Source: Ananas comosus
Lineage: Eukaryota > Streptophyta > Magnoliopsida > Poales > Bromeliaceae
Assembly (NCBI RefSeq): GCF_001540865.1
Contig: NC_033627.1
Location: 3,987,265 to 4,051,264, forward strand
Length of the DNA: 64,000 nucleotides
Direction of reading: 5' to 3'
Notes under the pieces: generated by a model
Database searches by the model: none
The model's input: only the letters and a program-made list of their open reading frames with translations
Told to the model about the DNA's origin: nothing
Part shown: piece by piece, positions 63,159 through 64,000 of the stretch
Position numbering within the stretch: position 1 is the stretch's first letter
Layout of the letters: each line of letters starts with the position of its first letter
Made by a program: the position numbers and the translations under genes

Positions 63159-64000
63159 TCATGGCTCGCTTGCTAATGCATCATCAGTCTTTTGGCGCTT
63201 CGAGATATTGTGCTCATTAGCTTCTCCTTCCGCTGATTGCTCTGATGATGCTGCTCCGTTTCCTTCGATTCCTTCATCTTCCTCACGGTTATGAGACTCA
63301 TTGAGAGATTGCGGACCTAAGAGAGAGGAGTGCTTGCTGGTGATCTGGCGGCCGGCCCGGACCTTCGGGCCCCAATGCCTCTCGGGATTCGGAAGGAACC
63401 GCTTCACCTTCTTGACTTGGGCTTTGCTCAGGGAAGCAGCTGCTCGGGCAAAATTTGCCTACATGGTCAAAATAAAAACAAGACATTCTGGTCTAGGATT
63501 TGGTGAAGCTACTGAAAAGGAAACATAATTGAGGTTTTCTGGACAAAAAGGCGCCGAAAAAATAAGAGTATAATGAAGGATCTCGGGTCAAAACATACTT
63601 GCAGTGTCGGCTCTTTGGAGAGGATCACAGTACCCGAATGATCCGGTGGCTGCGCTCTAATCGGATGACTATTAACCTATAATGAGTGTACGATTTTAAT
63701 AAGAGAAAACTAGCATCGGATATATTGGACGACAGGAAGACAGAATTGGAACTATTTTCCAGCAAACGAAATAATTAATGAAGAACCCAAAGATCAAAAG
63801 AAGCAAGAATGAAGAACAATGTACCCAGCAGCGCATTATGTCCCAAATGACATCCATGGGAGCATCAGATTTCAGACCCAGTGGATTCACGTGGCTGCCT
63901 GAGATGCGATAACCAGCATTTATCACAGCAGAGCGGAACATGACTGCAGAAGGGGATGTGCATTTTAGAGTGGCGCATAAGTTGTGGAGACTGAGAAAGA
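63159..64000 (-). CDS. TRM1: tRNA (guanine-26-N2)-dimethyltransferase TRM1, C-terminal exons (gene runs off the right edge)
   Basis: TRM1 uses S-adenosylmethionine to dimethylate G26 of tRNAs. Three exons are visible (minus): 63943-63825 (39 full codons, entering in phase 1), 63676-63599 (26 codons) and 63458-63159 with the stop TGA. The reading is in frame throughout: MFRSAVINAGYRISGSHVNP, GLKSDAPMDVIWDIMRCW, then AQPPDHSGTVIL, ANFARAAASLSKAQ, and VKRFLPNPERHWGPKVRAGR, all typical of the C-terminal part of the plant enzyme. It ends with an acidic, low-complexity tail (EEDEGIEG...) and a possible basic nuclear localisation signal SKRQKT. The methyltransferase domain lies beyond 64000. Bases 63944-64000 are intron. 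The gene looks normal. Confidence 0.9.

Overview
This 64 kb window looks like nuclear DNA from a flowering plant, most likely a monocot. It is AT-rich, with long intergenic stretches full of short DNA transposons, while the genes have many introns with GT-AG borders or start with a GC-rich first exon, as is common in monocots. The gene content (plasma-membrane proton pump, plant-type DYW pentatricopeptide protein, plastid FAD synthetase, cucumisin-like subtilase) is strictly plant. A commelinid such as pineapple is a guess, not a conclusion. Short N runs at 11184-11196, 13406, 19496, 25202 and 34433 show a draft assembly.

Layout. 1-12475: gene-poor DNA with a 1.55 kb Mutator-like element carrying GC-rich cargo (3401-4955), a hAT-type MITE (5660-6098), Mutator-type MITEs and a tRNA-derived SINE with a perfect 15-bp target duplication. 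12476-19898 (+): a complete 21-exon P-type H+-ATPase whose intron 8 holds a nested transposon. 19899-26420: a second small Mutator-like element with a perfect 9-bp duplication (20743-21388), a GC-rich hAT MITE (24849-25344) and AT-rich repeats. 26421-28166 (-): an intronless CRR28-like DYW PPR gene. 28789-33437 (-): a five-exon plastid FAD synthetase gene. 34205-37222 (+): a SKP1-like gene missing its middle next to an N. 38058-46767 (-): a 16-exon organelle-targeted BaiN/HI0933-type flavoprotein. 49210-58483 (-): a ten-exon subtilase with a frameshifting deletion in exon 4. 58484-63158: intergenic, dominated by palindromic MITEs. 63159 to the right edge (-): the 3' end of TRM1, the tRNA guanine-26 dimethyltransferase.

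The genes are unrelated housekeeping or family genes and form no pathway cluster. FAD synthetase and the FAD-binding BaiN-like protein are both probably organellar, so one makes the cofactor the other binds, but nothing here suggests that their proximity matters. The most unusual content is the transposon population: (a) about 0.5 kb palindromic elements repeatedly found at (TA)n/(GA)n microsatellites; (b) a three-copy hAT MITE family found only inside introns of two genes, with 8-bp duplications; and (c) two Mutator-like elements with GC-rich interiors. Two genes appear broken (SKP1-like and subtilase), and two introns use GC-AG borders.
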